From: Flavobacteriaceae bacterium
GTDB lineage: Bacteria > Bacteroidota > Bacteroidia > Flavobacteriales > Flavobacteriaceae
Direction of reading: 5' to 3'
NCBI GenBank assembly: GCA_016764435.1
Contig: JAESRX010000010.1
Coordinates: 1-64,000, forward strand
Length of the DNA: 64,000 nt
The number at the start of each line of letters is the position of its first letter. The stretch's first letter is position 1. The position numbers were made by a program, and so were the translations under genes. Below the pieces are notes generated by a model. The model searched no databases, had not been told where the DNA came from, and saw only the letters and a list, made by a program, of their open reading frames with translations. This document shows positions 27,106 to 35,498 of this stretch, in pieces.

Positions 27106-28437
27106 ATGGAAGATATGCTATTTTACGATAGATTACAATTTGCATTCACAATAACCTTTCATTATATATTTCCTCAATTAACAATGGGCTTGTCTCTAAT
27201 TATTGTTTTTTATAAGGGCTTGTATCTTAGGAATAAACTGGAGAAATACAATGATGCAGCAAAGTTTTTTATGAAAATTTTTGCAATTAATTTCACGATG
27301 GGTGTGGTAACAGGAATCCCTATGGAGTTCCAATTTGGAACCAATTGGGCTAAGTTTTCAGAGCTTACCGGTGGAATTATTGGTCAGACCTTGGCTATGG
27401 AAGGGATGTTTTCTTTCTTTTTAGAATCCTCTTTCCTGGCGCTTTTCATTTTTGGAGAAAAATTAATGGGGCAAAAATTACATTTCCTAACGGGATTCTT
27501 AGTGTTTTTAGGCTCTTGGGCTAGTGGTTGGTTTATTTTAGCGACCAATGCATGGATGCAACATCCTGTGGGATATGAGATCTTAGAGAATGGTGTATTT
27601 GTATTGACTAGTTTTTCGGAATTATTTACAAACCCTTGGTTATTACCTGCGTTTTTACACAATCAAGTAGCCTCTGTAGTTACATCTTCATTTGTAGTAG
27701 CGAGTATTGGTGCTTTTTATATCCTAAGTAAAAGAGATGTAGAATTTGGAAAGTTGTTTTTAAAAACAGGAGTGATTTTTGGGCTCGTATCTTCGATGCT
27801 TATTGCTTTTCCAACGGGAGATTTAAATGCTAAGAATGTGGCAAAATACCAACCTGCAGCTTTTGCAGCTATGGAAGGGATTTTTGAAACTGAACATGCA
27901 GGAGCAGAAATTGTATTGATTGGACAACCGAATATGGTGGAGAAAAAATTAGACAATAAGATAGCAGTTCCTAATGTGCTGAGTTTTTTAACGTATCAAG
28001 ATTGGGATCGTCAGATAGTTGGAATGGATCAGTTTAAAGAAGAAGAATTACCAGATAATATTCCTGCACTTTACTATGCATATCACATGATGGTCGGGCT
28101 AGGGACTATATTTATAGGGGTAATGAGTTTAGCAGCCTTCCTGTTATGGAGGAAAAAACTATTTGTCACTAAAAAAATATTATGGCTTATTATGTTTTTA
28201 GTCCCATTTCCTTATATCGCAAATATCACAGGCTGGTATGTAGCAGAATTAGGGAGACAGCCGTATTTAGTTTATGGATTGTTAAAAACAAGTGAAGGGA
28301 TCTCTCCCACAGTATCTTCTGGAAATACATTATTTACACTGCTTGGATTTGCAGGTTTGTATTTAATTTTAGGGGCATTATTTTTATTATTAGTAGGGAA
28401 AACTATTTATCAAGGCCCTAAACATCAAACACATTAA
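27106..28437 (+). CDS. cydA: Cytochrome bd oxidase subunit I
   Basis: This is the quinol oxidase subunit that carries haems b558, b595 and d in the inner membrane. The 443-residue product has about nine membrane helices. It keeps the haem-binding His19 in FHYIFPQLTMG, and GRQPYLVYGLLKTSEGIS, characteristic of CydA, appears near residue 385. At 443 residues it is shorter than the 522-residue E. coli protein, which points to the short Q-loop form. The gene cydB follows after 3 bases. A cydX-like small subunit was not recognised. Confidence 0.94.
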   Translation: MEDMLFYDRLQFAFTITFHYIFPQLTMGLSLIIVFYKGLYLRNKLEKYNDAAKFFMKIFAINFTMGVVTGIPMEFQFGTNWAKFSELTGGIIGQTLAMEGMFSFFLESSFLALFIFGEKLMGQKLHFLTGFLVFLGSWASGWFILATNAWMQHPVGYEILENGVFVLTSFSELFTNPWLLPAFLHNQVASVVTSSFVVASIGAFYILSKRDVEFGKLFLKTGVIFGLVSSMLIAFPTGDLNAKNVAKYQPAAFAAMEGIFETEHAGAEIVLIGQPNMVEKKLDNKIAVPNVLSFLTYQDWDRQIVGMDQFKEEELPDNIPALYYAYHMMVGLGTIFIGVMSLAAFLLWRKKLFVTKKILWLIMFLVPFPYIANITGWYVAELGRQPYLVYGLLKTSEGISPTVSSGNTLFTLLGFAGLYLILGALFLLLVGKTIYQGPKHQTH

Positions 28438-28440
28438 ATT

Positions 28441-29514
28441 ATGGAATTATTTTGGTTTATCATAGTTGCGATTGTTTTAACCGTATTTTTTATCTTAGAT
28501 GGTTACGATTTTGGAGTGGGAATTATCCACTTATTTATGGCAAAAGAAGAAAAAGATAAAGAAGTGATTACAAAATCTGCTGGGCTATTTTGGGATTCTA
28601 ACGAAGTGTGGCTTGTCGTGGCAGGAGGGCTTCTTTTTATGGCCTTTCCCGTCTATTACGCGTCCGTGTTTAGTGGTTTTTACTTGCCACTTATGATGGT
28701 TTTATGGCTTATTATCTTTAGAGCGATAGGCTTGGAATTTAGAAGTCAGTTTTCTCATCAAATGTGGAGAGATATTTGGGACAAATCCTTTGGTGTTTCT
28801 AGTTTATTATTGGCCTTGTTTTTTGGAATGGCCCTTGGAAATATAATACGAGGAGTGAATTTAGGAGGTGTAGAAAATGGAATTTCTAAATACGAAGGTC
28901 ATTATTTTTTCTTGCCATTATGGGATGCAAGTTTTAGTCCTTTAGCGGAATCTCCAGGGGTTATAGATTGGTTTACGATTATTATAGGTTTTATTTCTGT
29001 AGTGGTTTTGGCCATTCATGGAGCAAACTGGATTATTTTAAAAACCAATGCATCTATTAATCCAAAATTGAAAACTACCATTCTAAAACTAAATAGTGTT
29101 TTGGTTGCTTTAACTTTAATTTCTTTAGTTGTTTGGCAATGGATAAACCCCAATTGTTTTGATAATTTTATGGACAAACCTTACCTTTTAATATTCCCGC
29201 TTATTTATATTCTAGGAATTGTAGGCTTGTTTTTTGTCAGGAAGTTTGATAAAGATATCTACGGATTTATATGTTCTACCGCATTGGTGTTTGGAGGAGT
29301 AACCTCTTCTTTAGCATCTATATTTCCCGTTATTTTACCTTCTACGAATACCGTAAATGACTCGTTAACGATCTATAATACGGCGACTACAGAGTATGGA
29401 ATGTCTGTGGCAATGGGTTGGGGGATTATAGGATTTATCTTGTTATTTGTCTATCTAGTGGTACAAAAAAGATTGATGGGTGGAAAGGTTGATAAAATGG
29501 ATTATGGACATTAA
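28441..29514 (+). CDS. cydB: Cytochrome bd oxidase subunit II
   Basis: The 357-residue product is an all-helical membrane subunit with the family start MELFWFIIVAIVLTVFFILDGYDFG, in which the last motif is typical of CydB. DSNEVWLVVAGGLLFMAFP follows, and GANWIILKT lies near residue 195. It pairs with CydA to form the high-affinity terminal oxidase used at low oxygen. It is followed 11 bases later by a small membrane protein that may belong to the same unit. Confidence 0.94.
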   Translation: MELFWFIIVAIVLTVFFILDGYDFGVGIIHLFMAKEEKDKEVITKSAGLFWDSNEVWLVVAGGLLFMAFPVYYASVFSGFYLPLMMVLWLIIFRAIGLEFRSQFSHQMWRDIWDKSFGVSSLLLALFFGMALGNIIRGVNLGGVENGISKYEGHYFFLPLWDASFSPLAESPGVIDWFTIIIGFISVVVLAIHGANWIILKTNASINPKLKTTILKLNSVLVALTLISLVVWQWINPNCFDNFMDKPYLLIFPLIYILGIVGLFFVRKFDKDIYGFICSTALVFGGVTSSLASIFPVILPSTNTVNDSLTIYNTATTEYGMSVAMGWGIIGFILLFVYLVVQKRLMGGKVDKMDYGH

Positions 29515-29525
29515 AATTTAGCACT

Positions 29526-29825
29526 ATGACAGCAACGCTTATCTCCATTATTAGTATTTTAATAGGCATACTTGGTGCCAATTCTATAGCGGTATTTTCT
29601 CTAAAATATTCACTGGGTTTTATCGGGAACACTATTTTAGGTGTTTTCGGAAGTGCCTTTTTGATAAAATCAATTGGAAGGCTAGGGTTCGGACCTAAGG
29701 AAATAATGGAGTCAGGAACCGTAGATGTTTCCTTACTTATTATTAACTTACTTGTGTCTTGTTTAGGAGGTATGTTGCTTGTTCTTTGTATTAAAACAGT
29801 AAAAAACAAGATAGATAAAACCTAG
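29526..29825 (+). CDS. Small membrane protein downstream of cydB
   Basis: The 99-residue product has about three glycine-rich hydrophobic helices (residues 4-22, 28-48 and 68-90) with GFGPKEIMESGTVDVS between the last two. It is faintly similar in layout to GlsB/YeaQ-type small membrane proteins, but I would not assign it. Only 11 bases separate it from cydB, so co-transcription with the oxidase is likely. It is longer than the CydX/CydS peptides (30-40 residues) and does not resemble them. Confidence 0.6.
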   Translation: MTATLISIISILIGILGANSIAVFSLKYSLGFIGNTILGVFGSAFLIKSIGRLGFGPKEIMESGTVDVSLLIINLLVSCLGGMLLVLCIKTVKNKIDKT

Positions 29826-29949
29826 GTTTTTAGGGGTGATTTTATCTTTTCTAACAGGTTGTATTTTTGAATATAAGTTGTTTAAATTTGAAAAACAGGA
29901 AAGAGAACCTTCCGTAATTCTCTTGGTGAAACCATGGAGTTGAAAAGTG

Positions 29950-29957
29950 TATATTTG
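29950..29957 (+). promoter_or_regulatory. -7 box of the LysR gene promoter
   Basis: TATATTTG matches the TAnnTTTG consensus exactly and ends 16 bases before the chosen ATG. This supports the later start codon (29974) over the in-frame upstream one. Confidence 0.5.
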
Positions 29958-29973
29958 TGTTTTTAGAAGAGAC

Positions 29974-30858
29974 ATGAAAACCAAATTACATATTTTTAAA
30001 ACCGTTGCTTACTACGCTAGCTTTACGAAGGCAGCGGAGCGACTGTTTATTTCTCAACCTGCCGTTTCTAAAGCCATTCGAAATTTAGAAGAATCCTATA
30101 AAAGTACTTTTTTTTTACGCAAAAGAAATTCCATTGAGTTGACCGATGAAGGGAACGTGTTTTTGACCTATGTACATCGAATCTTAAGTGTACATGCAGA
30201 AATTGATGATTATTTTCTGAGTTCAAGAAACAGTCAACCCCGTGATATTAAGTTTGGTGTCAGTACTACCGTGGCAAGTTATGTGATCCCAAAAGTGATT
30301 GCGAATTTCCGTACACAGTTTCCTCAGACTAACTTTGATATAAAAAGCGGGAATTCAGAGACCATAGAAACATTGATTCTAAACCAAACTTTGGATTTTG
30401 GAATTACAGAAGGGAAGGATACCCATCCGCAATTGCAATTTAATAAATTTGTAAAAGATGAAATAGTACTAGTCACTAATGCGAATAATAAACGGTTTAA
30501 AAATGATGTGGTGGATAAAAAAACATTGCAAAAAATGCCTTTTATAATGCGAGAACTCGGGTCTGGAACACGGGATATTATTCAGTCTGTTTTAAAAAAA
30601 CACCAAGTACCTTCTCTTACTACTGTTGTGACATTGAGTAGTACGGAAGCTATCAAGCATTACCTGTATTATTCAGATAATTATGCATTTATTTCTATTC
30701 ATGCTGTAAGCGAAGATTTATTAGCGAATAAACTGAAGGTTATTGATGTGAAAGGATTTGCTATTGAACGTTGGTTTTATTTTGTTTCACGTACAGGGTA
30801 TCAGTCTGTTTTAATGGATCAATTTGAAGATTTCTCCAAAAAGAACTATAACTTATAG
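29974..30858 (+). CDS. LysR-family transcriptional regulator
   Basis: The 294-residue product has the LysR winged helix-turn-helix at the N-terminus (FKTVAYYASFTKAAERLFISQPAVSKAIRNLE, residues 7-38) and a periplasmic-binding-protein-like effector domain from about residue 90. The start ATG is preferred because it gives the usual LysR N-terminus and lies behind a -7 box. The next gene encodes a YeiH-type transporter. A LysR gene beside yeiH is a common pairing (yeiE-yeiH in E. coli), so it probably controls that gene. The effector is unknown. Confidence 0.88.
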   Translation: MKTKLHIFKTVAYYASFTKAAERLFISQPAVSKAIRNLEESYKSTFFLRKRNSIELTDEGNVFLTYVHRILSVHAEIDDYFLSSRNSQPRDIKFGVSTTVASYVIPKVIANFRTQFPQTNFDIKSGNSETIETLILNQTLDFGITEGKDTHPQLQFNKFVKDEIVLVTNANNKRFKNDVVDKKTLQKMPFIMRELGSGTRDIIQSVLKKHQVPSLTTVVTLSSTEAIKHYLYYSDNYAFISIHAVSEDLLANKLKVIDVKGFAIERWFYFVSRTGYQSVLMDQFEDFSKKNYNL

Positions 30859-30905
30859 TTATATCGAATTACTTTTTAATTTGCGGTTTAGTTATTTATC
30901 AGGGC

Positions 30906-30913
30906 TACCTTTG
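30906..30913 (+). promoter_or_regulatory. -7 box of the YeiH-type gene
   Basis: TACCTTTG is an exact TAnnTTTG match, ending 20 bases before the ATG. A TTTG lies upstream but at 22 bases rather than 19, which suggests an activator-dependent promoter. Confidence 0.5.
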
Positions 30914-30933
30914 TGGTGTAAAAAGGATGTGAA

Positions 30934-31860
30934 ATGCGAATTTTTTTAGAGAGAATACTGTTTTTTGGAATGGTGATAGTGGCTTGTTTTGGGTTGGTAA
31001 ATGGAGTAACGGCCTTGATTTTAGGAATCTGTTTTTCCCTGTGCTTCAAGGTGCCTTTTAAAAAAAATCTTCATGTAGGAATTCAGTTTTTATTGAAAAT
31101 TGCGGTTGTTGGATTGGGATTTGGAATGAATGTAACTGAAACAATGACCGCCACAGTTACGAGTTTTAAGTTGACCTTATTTTCCGTAATGGCGACTGTA
31201 ACAATAGGTGTTTTATTGACGAAGTTTTTAAATATTGATAAAAAATTAGGACATTTAATCACTTCAGGAACAACGATATGTGGAGGAAGTGCTATTGCCG
31301 CTATTTCACCTGTTATTCATGCACCTCCTAAAACAATTAGCATTGCATTAGGACTGGTCTTTTTATTAAATTCTGTGGCCTTATTGGTTTTTCCCGTATT
31401 AGGTCACTATATGGGTTTAAGTCAGCACGATTTTGGACTCTGGTGTGCCATTGCTATACATGATACAAGTTCGGTTATAGGTGCGGCTTTAAGTTATGGA
31501 GAGGAAGCATTAAAAATAGCAACTACGGTGAAATTATCGAGAACATTATGGATTATCCCGCTCTCTGTTTTTTCTGTATTTCTATTTAAAACTTCTGTAA
31601 AAAAAATACGAATTCCTTATTTTATCTTGTTGTTTATAATGGCTGTTTTTAGTACTGATTTTCATTGGTTATCGGAAGGAACAACGGACCTATTAGTGCT
31701 ACTTTCAAAAAGGTTATTAGTCCTTGTTTTGTTTTTAGTAGGAACCAGTATTTCGATTAAAGATATGAAGCATGTAGGGTATAGACCACTTGTTTTGGCA
31801 GTGAGTTTATGGGTTTTTATTGCGGTATTTTCTTTGGGTTATATTGTCTATTTCACATAG
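30934..31860 (+). CDS. YeiH/UPF0324 family membrane protein, putative exporter
   Basis: The 308-residue product has about ten hydrophobic helices. It contains the family motifs KNLHVGIQFLLKIAVVGLGFGMN (about residue 46), TICGGSAIAAISPVI (about 112) and AIAIHDTSSVIGAA (about 172). The family is annotated as a putative sulfate exporter, but its substrate is uncertain. It is directly downstream of the LysR gene and has its own -7 box. Confidence 0.85.
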   Translation: MRIFLERILFFGMVIVACFGLVNGVTALILGICFSLCFKVPFKKNLHVGIQFLLKIAVVGLGFGMNVTETMTATVTSFKLTLFSVMATVTIGVLLTKFLNIDKKLGHLITSGTTICGGSAIAAISPVIHAPPKTISIALGLVFLLNSVALLVFPVLGHYMGLSQHDFGLWCAIAIHDTSSVIGAALSYGEEALKIATTVKLSRTLWIIPLSVFSVFLFKTSVKKIRIPYFILLFIMAVFSTDFHWLSEGTTDLLVLLSKRLLVLVLFLVGTSISIKDMKHVGYRPLVLAVSLWVFIAVFSLGYIVYFT

Positions 31861-32288
31861 GTACACAAGGGCGTTTTTCGAATAGAAATGTATCATTAAA
31901 TCTTGTACGAGTACTTGCTGTTTTAATAAGCCAGGTGTTTATTCAGGAGATTCTCCGTAATTATGTTTCTGTAAAGTTGAGGTTGTTTACGGAGTCTCAG
32001 GATTCAACTGTTACAGCTACACAATGCTACTTATAGCTGTGAAGTAAGTGTTTCTGACGCCTAATAGTTACTGCTGTAATGGGTTTGTTTTAAAATGAGT
32101 ACCTTTCAATCAGGTGCTTGTATTTTTATGGATGAGGTTTCTTTCTTAATAATTTATGGGTAAATACTAGGTTTCTGAAAAATCAAAAAGGCTATAATTA
32201 TAGGCGTATGCAATGCTTCCTCGTTTAAGTGATGGATGGTTGTTTTTTAGAAATATTCACTGAATATAAAGTCTTTATTTTTAAAAAA
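31861..32288. other. Long non-coding spacer with an inverted repeat
   Basis: No supported gene was seen. GAGA-TT-CTCCGTAA (31947-31960) and TTACGGAG-TCTC (31987-31998) form a long imperfect inverted repeat with a 26-base loop. No T run follows. A 75-codon open frame that starts inside the upstream gene looks like chance. Confidence 0.35.
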
Positions 32289-34190
32289 ATGAGCACAGAT
32301 CAAATAGCTATATTATCAATCCTCACGATGACTTTTCTTCTTTTTATATGGGGGAGATTGCGGTATGACATTGTTTCAGTCATAGCTTTAGGAACCTTGT
32401 TTATCGTCGATAAATTACTCGGAGGAGCGCAATCTGATTTAATTGTAGAAGGCAGTAATTTATTTATAGGCTTTTCGCACCCTGCGGTGATTACGGTAGC
32501 CTTAGTGCTTATCATAAGTAGGGCACTTCGTAATTCAGGTGTCGTGGATTTGATTTCGAGACAAATAGCCCCTTTTTCTAAGCATGAAATTACACATATT
32601 ACTAGTTTGAGTAGCGTTGTAATGATTCTTTCTGCGATTATGAATAATGTGGGAGCACTTGCACTAATGTTACCGGTGGCACTTAAGAGTGCTGTGAAAC
32701 GGAAAAGATCGCCGAGTATACTTCTGATGCCCTTGGCGTTTGCCAGTATTTTAGGAGGGATGATTACTATGATAGGGACGCCTCCGAATATTATTATAGC
32801 CGCTTTTCGTGAAACACAATTAGAGGATTTGAAAATACGTGCACTAGAGGATGTTAATTCGATGGCTGCTCATTATTTTAGAATTCAAAATATGGAGCTT
32901 TCTCAGATTGACCCGAAGCCATTCTCGATGTTAGATTTCAGCCCAGTTGGAGGTATAATTTCAATTGTGGGAGTTTTATTTATTGCTTTAATTGGTTGGC
33001 GATTAATTCCTAAAACATCTTTAAAAAAGCCAGGGAAGAGTACCTTGTTTTCTATTGAGGAGTATATTACCGAGGTGAGAATTCCGAAGGGATGTACGTT
33101 TATAGGGATGTGTGTTTGTGAAATTGAGGAGTTTACGAAAGATAGGCTGACTATTTTCGGGCATATTTTAGAAGATGAAAGGATTCATTTACCAAACAGT
33201 GACCATGTCATAAAGAAAGGTGATCGTTTCCAAATAAAAGCGGATCCGGTAGAATTGCGATTGATGATGAATGAATACGGTTTGCGTCTTACTAAGATTA
33301 TGCGTCAACGGATCAATGAATTAAGAGATAAACAAAGTACTATTTTTAGAGAGGTTTTAGTGACTCAGGAGTCTTTATTAGAAGGACAAAATAGAGCGTT
33401 TTTACGGACAAGAACTTCCGATACAGTGATTCTAATGGCACTTGCGCGTCGCGGAAAACCCATACGTAAACGGCTAGGGAATATTGTTTTTCATGTGGGA
33501 GATGTGTTATTGTTACAAGGGAATATGGATCATCTTGATGATTCAATAAGTTCATTGGAACTGATTCCCTTAGCGAAGCGGAATGTGAAGGTCGGCGTTT
33601 TTTCTAAAGTGACTATGGCTTTATTGATCTTTGGGACTGCTATTGTTTTAAGTATGCTTGGGATTCTTCCTACTACTATTGCTTTTGTAGCCGCTATATT
33701 GATGTATGTTTTTACGGGGATTTTACCTATTCGTGAGTTGTACAAACAAATAGACTGGCCTATTATTGTGCTATTAGGAGCTATGATTCCTGTGAGTAAT
33801 GCATTGCAGTCCACGGGTACTACGGGATTGATTGCCCATGGGATGTTAAGCCTTACACAGGGGTTTCCGGTTTGGTTTATTTTAGCGTTCATTATGATCT
33901 TTACCATGACCCTTTCGGATATAATTAATAATGCGGCCACCGCACTTATTATGGCGCCTATCTCCGTAGAGATTGCAGTATCTTTAGGATTGAGCATGGA
34001 TCCTTTTCTTATGAGTGTAGCAGTAGGGGCTTCGTGTGCTTTTCTGACACCTATTGGACATCAGTGTAATGCATTGGTACTGGGACCAGGGGCTTATAAA
34101 TTTACAGATTATTGGAGAATGGGGCTCCCTTTGGAAATCTTAATTGTGCTAGTGGGAACACCTCTGATTTTATATTTTTGGCCTATTTAG
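32289..34190 (+). CDS. SLC13/DASS-type permease with TrkA-C domains
   Basis: The 633-residue product has N-terminal and C-terminal membrane halves, each of four to six helices, around a cytoplasmic middle of about 200 residues holding two TrkA-C (RCK-C) domains (IPKGCTFIGMCVCEI and DTVILMALARRGKPI regions). Membrane motifs include SAIMNNVGALALMLP (about residue 120) and DIINNAATALIMAPISV (about 560), the paired SNT/NNA-type hairpins of the DASS fold. Such proteins carry dicarboxylate, sulfate or other anions with Na+. The ATG chosen gives the normal N-terminus; the open frame extends 20 codons upstream. Confidence 0.87.
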   Translation: MSTDQIAILSILTMTFLLFIWGRLRYDIVSVIALGTLFIVDKLLGGAQSDLIVEGSNLFIGFSHPAVITVALVLIISRALRNSGVVDLISRQIAPFSKHEITHITSLSSVVMILSAIMNNVGALALMLPVALKSAVKRKRSPSILLMPLAFASILGGMITMIGTPPNIIIAAFRETQLEDLKIRALEDVNSMAAHYFRIQNMELSQIDPKPFSMLDFSPVGGIISIVGVLFIALIGWRLIPKTSLKKPGKSTLFSIEEYITEVRIPKGCTFIGMCVCEIEEFTKDRLTIFGHILEDERIHLPNSDHVIKKGDRFQIKADPVELRLMMNEYGLRLTKIMRQRINELRDKQSTIFREVLVTQESLLEGQNRAFLRTRTSDTVILMALARRGKPIRKRLGNIVFHVGDVLLLQGNMDHLDDSISSLELIPLAKRNVKVGVFSKVTMALLIFGTAIVLSMLGILPTTIAFVAAILMYVFTGILPIRELYKQIDWPIIVLLGAMIPVSNALQSTGTTGLIAHGMLSLTQGFPVWFILAFIMIFTMTLSDIINNAATALIMAPISVEIAVSLGLSMDPFLMSVAVGASCAFLTPIGHQCNALVLGPGAYKFTDYWRMGLPLEILIVLVGTPLILYFWPI

Positions 34191-34433
34191 TTCGCTATTT
34201 TTAGCTATAAAATTCAGGTGTATATAATGTATGTTTAGGGTGGAATGATTGTGTAAATCGAAGTTTTTTAGCATAGTATTCTTCCTGTTTTAAGGGGAGG
34301 AAATGTCAGGAGTGGAAGAGAGTATGATTTGACACCATGAAGTGATATGCGTGAGGTGTTGTTTTATAGTGAGTTACTTAAATAAATACATAGATCTCTT
34401 CATTGTTAAAAAGTAAAAAAAATATCAATTCTC
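34191..34433. other. Spacer upstream of the arg leader
   Basis: I see no gene or terminator here. The stretch is AT-rich with a few short G-rich runs near 34290-34320. Confidence 0.35.
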
Positions 34434-34463
34434 TTGCAGGTTCAACTATTTGTTGTATCATTG
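34434..34463 (+). promoter_or_regulatory. Promoter of the arg leader and operon
   Basis: TTG (34434-34436) is followed by exactly 19 bases and TATCATTG (34456-34463), one mismatch from TAnnTTTG. Transcription would begin only a few bases before the leader ATG at 34469, so the leader ORF would be nearly leaderless. Confidence 0.55.
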
Positions 34464-34468
34464 TCCAG

Positions 34469-34543
34469 ATGAAAAACACAAATACATATAGTTTTACAAA
34501 CATTCGCCGCTGTCGCCTTGAGAGCCGTCGCCCCTTGCGCTAA
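34469..34543 (+). CDS. Arginine operon leader peptide, first copy
   Basis: The 24-codon ORF begins ATG AAA AAC and its last 13 codons spell IRRCRLESRRPLR before TAA. Six of those 13 are Arg, all CGC or CGT, although the local DNA is strongly AT-rich and AGA is a common Arg codon in this genome. It lies just after a promoter and about 290 bases upstream of an eleven-gene arginine operon. This is the expected form of an attenuator leader sensing charged Arg-tRNA. It has no terminator directly behind it; the terminator is at 34779-34816, after the second copy. Confidence 0.8.
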   Translation: MKNTNTYSFTNIRRCRLESRRPLR

Positions 34544-34559
34544 TCTTTAGTAGGGAAGT

Positions 34560-34707
34560 TTAACTATTTATTTTCATTATCAACAGTATCATTTTGCAAC
34601 ATTTTTTTAACATACAAGTTTTATATACCCTAACATCTGTTAGTGTAGCTTCTGTGGTTGCACCTATTATTTTACGACGCTTTCGCCGTCGCCCCTAGGG
34701 CGTTATA
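34560..34707 (+). repeat. Diverged tandem copy of the arg leader segment
   Basis: This stretch repeats features of 34441-34550 in the same order: TT-AACTATTT, TATCATT, ACATA-AGTTTTA, the exact 12-mer GCCGTCGCCCCT, and ATCTTTA. It has a second Arg-rich frame ending ILRRFRRRP at TAG (34695-34697), with five Arg codons of nine. It has no ATG: possible starts are GTG at 34653 or a distant TTG. The segment also holds a hairpin, CGCCC-CTA-GGGCG (34689-34701). Whether it is translated is unknown. Confidence 0.6.
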
Positions 34708-34713
34708 TCTTTA

Positions 34714-34738
34714 AGAAAGTGGTGAGTCCGCTTTCGTA
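34714..34738 (+). other. Hairpin in the arg leader RNA
   Basis: GAAAGTGG and CCGCTTTC pair around a TGAGT loop. The GAAAG arm could instead pair with CTTTC inside the second Arg-codon run (34680-34684), so translation there could switch the fold. No T run follows, so this is not itself a terminator. Confidence 0.45.
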
Positions 34739-34778
34739 TTTCAAAAAAAAACATACTAATTAATACCAAAAAGCATCA

Positions 34779-34816
34779 AAAATGAGTGTTTAATACTCGT
34801 TTTATATACTTTTTTA
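34779..34816 (+). terminator. Attenuator terminator of the arg operon
   Basis: AAAATGAGTGT (34779-34789) pairs with ATACTCGTTTT (34793-34803) around a three-base loop, eleven pairs including two G-T pairs. TTTATATACTTTTTT follows. It lies between the Arg-rich leaders and the first structural gene, which starts 15 bases later, so it must be regulated or weak for the operon to be expressed. Confidence 0.7.
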
Positions 34817-34830
34817 AATAAATAAACGCA

Positions 34831-35454
34831 ATGGAAATTGTAGTTGCTAACAGGTCTCATATAAAATTCGCAGGTATTATCTGTGATACTATTGCTGTTT
34901 CTGCCCAAGATAGAGGTACAGGAATAGCGAGGAGAACCCCTGAATATATCATTCAAAAAATAGAATTAGGCAATGGAGTTATTGCCCTTGAGGGGGATAA
35001 TTTTGCAGGGTTTTGTTATATAGAAACATGGGATGATAAGGAGTTTGTAGTGAATTCTGGATTGATTGTACACCCTGATTTTCGAAAAAGAGGATTGGCT
35101 AAAAAGATAAAGAAAAAGATCTTAGACTATTCTATCTCAAAATATCCCGATGCAAAAATATTCGGAATTACGACGGGTTTAGCAGTATTGAAAATTAATT
35201 ATGAGTTGGGCTACCAACCAGTAACATTTTCAGAATTGACCACAGATAAGGCCTTTTGGGATGGATGTAAAACCTGTGTAAATTTTGACGTTTTAAAAAG
35301 AACGGAACAGGAAATGTGTTTGTGTACGGGAATGCTGTACGATCCAATACAGGAAAAGAGAAGCCTAGGGCAGCCTGTGAACTTGAAAGTACTCAAGAGA
35401 CTTAAGAAAATAAAACAGGCCTTGTTTTTGAAAAAAAGAAAGAAGACAGATTAA
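34831..35454 (+). CDS. GNAT acyltransferase, probable N-acylglutamate synthase
   Basis: The 207-residue product has a GNAT domain with the acyl-CoA loop HPDFRKRGLAKKI (about residues 87-99). A C-terminal part after the domain has paired cysteines, CKTC (about 149) and MCLC (about 168), that could bind metal. It is the first gene of the arginine operon, where no other acylglutamate synthase (argA or argJ) is found. It is therefore the best candidate for making N-acetyl- or N-succinyl-glutamate, the first step. That function is inferred from context and the family alone does not give it. Confidence 0.75.
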   Translation: MEIVVANRSHIKFAGIICDTIAVSAQDRGTGIARRTPEYIIQKIELGNGVIALEGDNFAGFCYIETWDDKEFVVNSGLIVHPDFRKRGLAKKIKKKILDYSISKYPDAKIFGITTGLAVLKINYELGYQPVTFSELTTDKAFWDGCKTCVNFDVLKRTEQEMCLCTGMLYDPIQEKRSLGQPVNLKVLKRLKKIKQALFLKKRKKTD

Positions 35455-35498
35455 AAAGATACTAATGGTAGGTGAAAGTCTACGAAAAAATAGTTAAG

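Noticed and set aside
31809-32036. A 75-codon open frame after the YeiH-type gene
   Set aside because: It begins inside that gene in another frame, has no ribosome site and no recognisable motif.
34714-34738. This hairpin as the arg terminator
   Set aside because: It is followed by A-rich, not T-rich, sequence on the plus strand. The later hairpin at 34779-34803 has the T tract.
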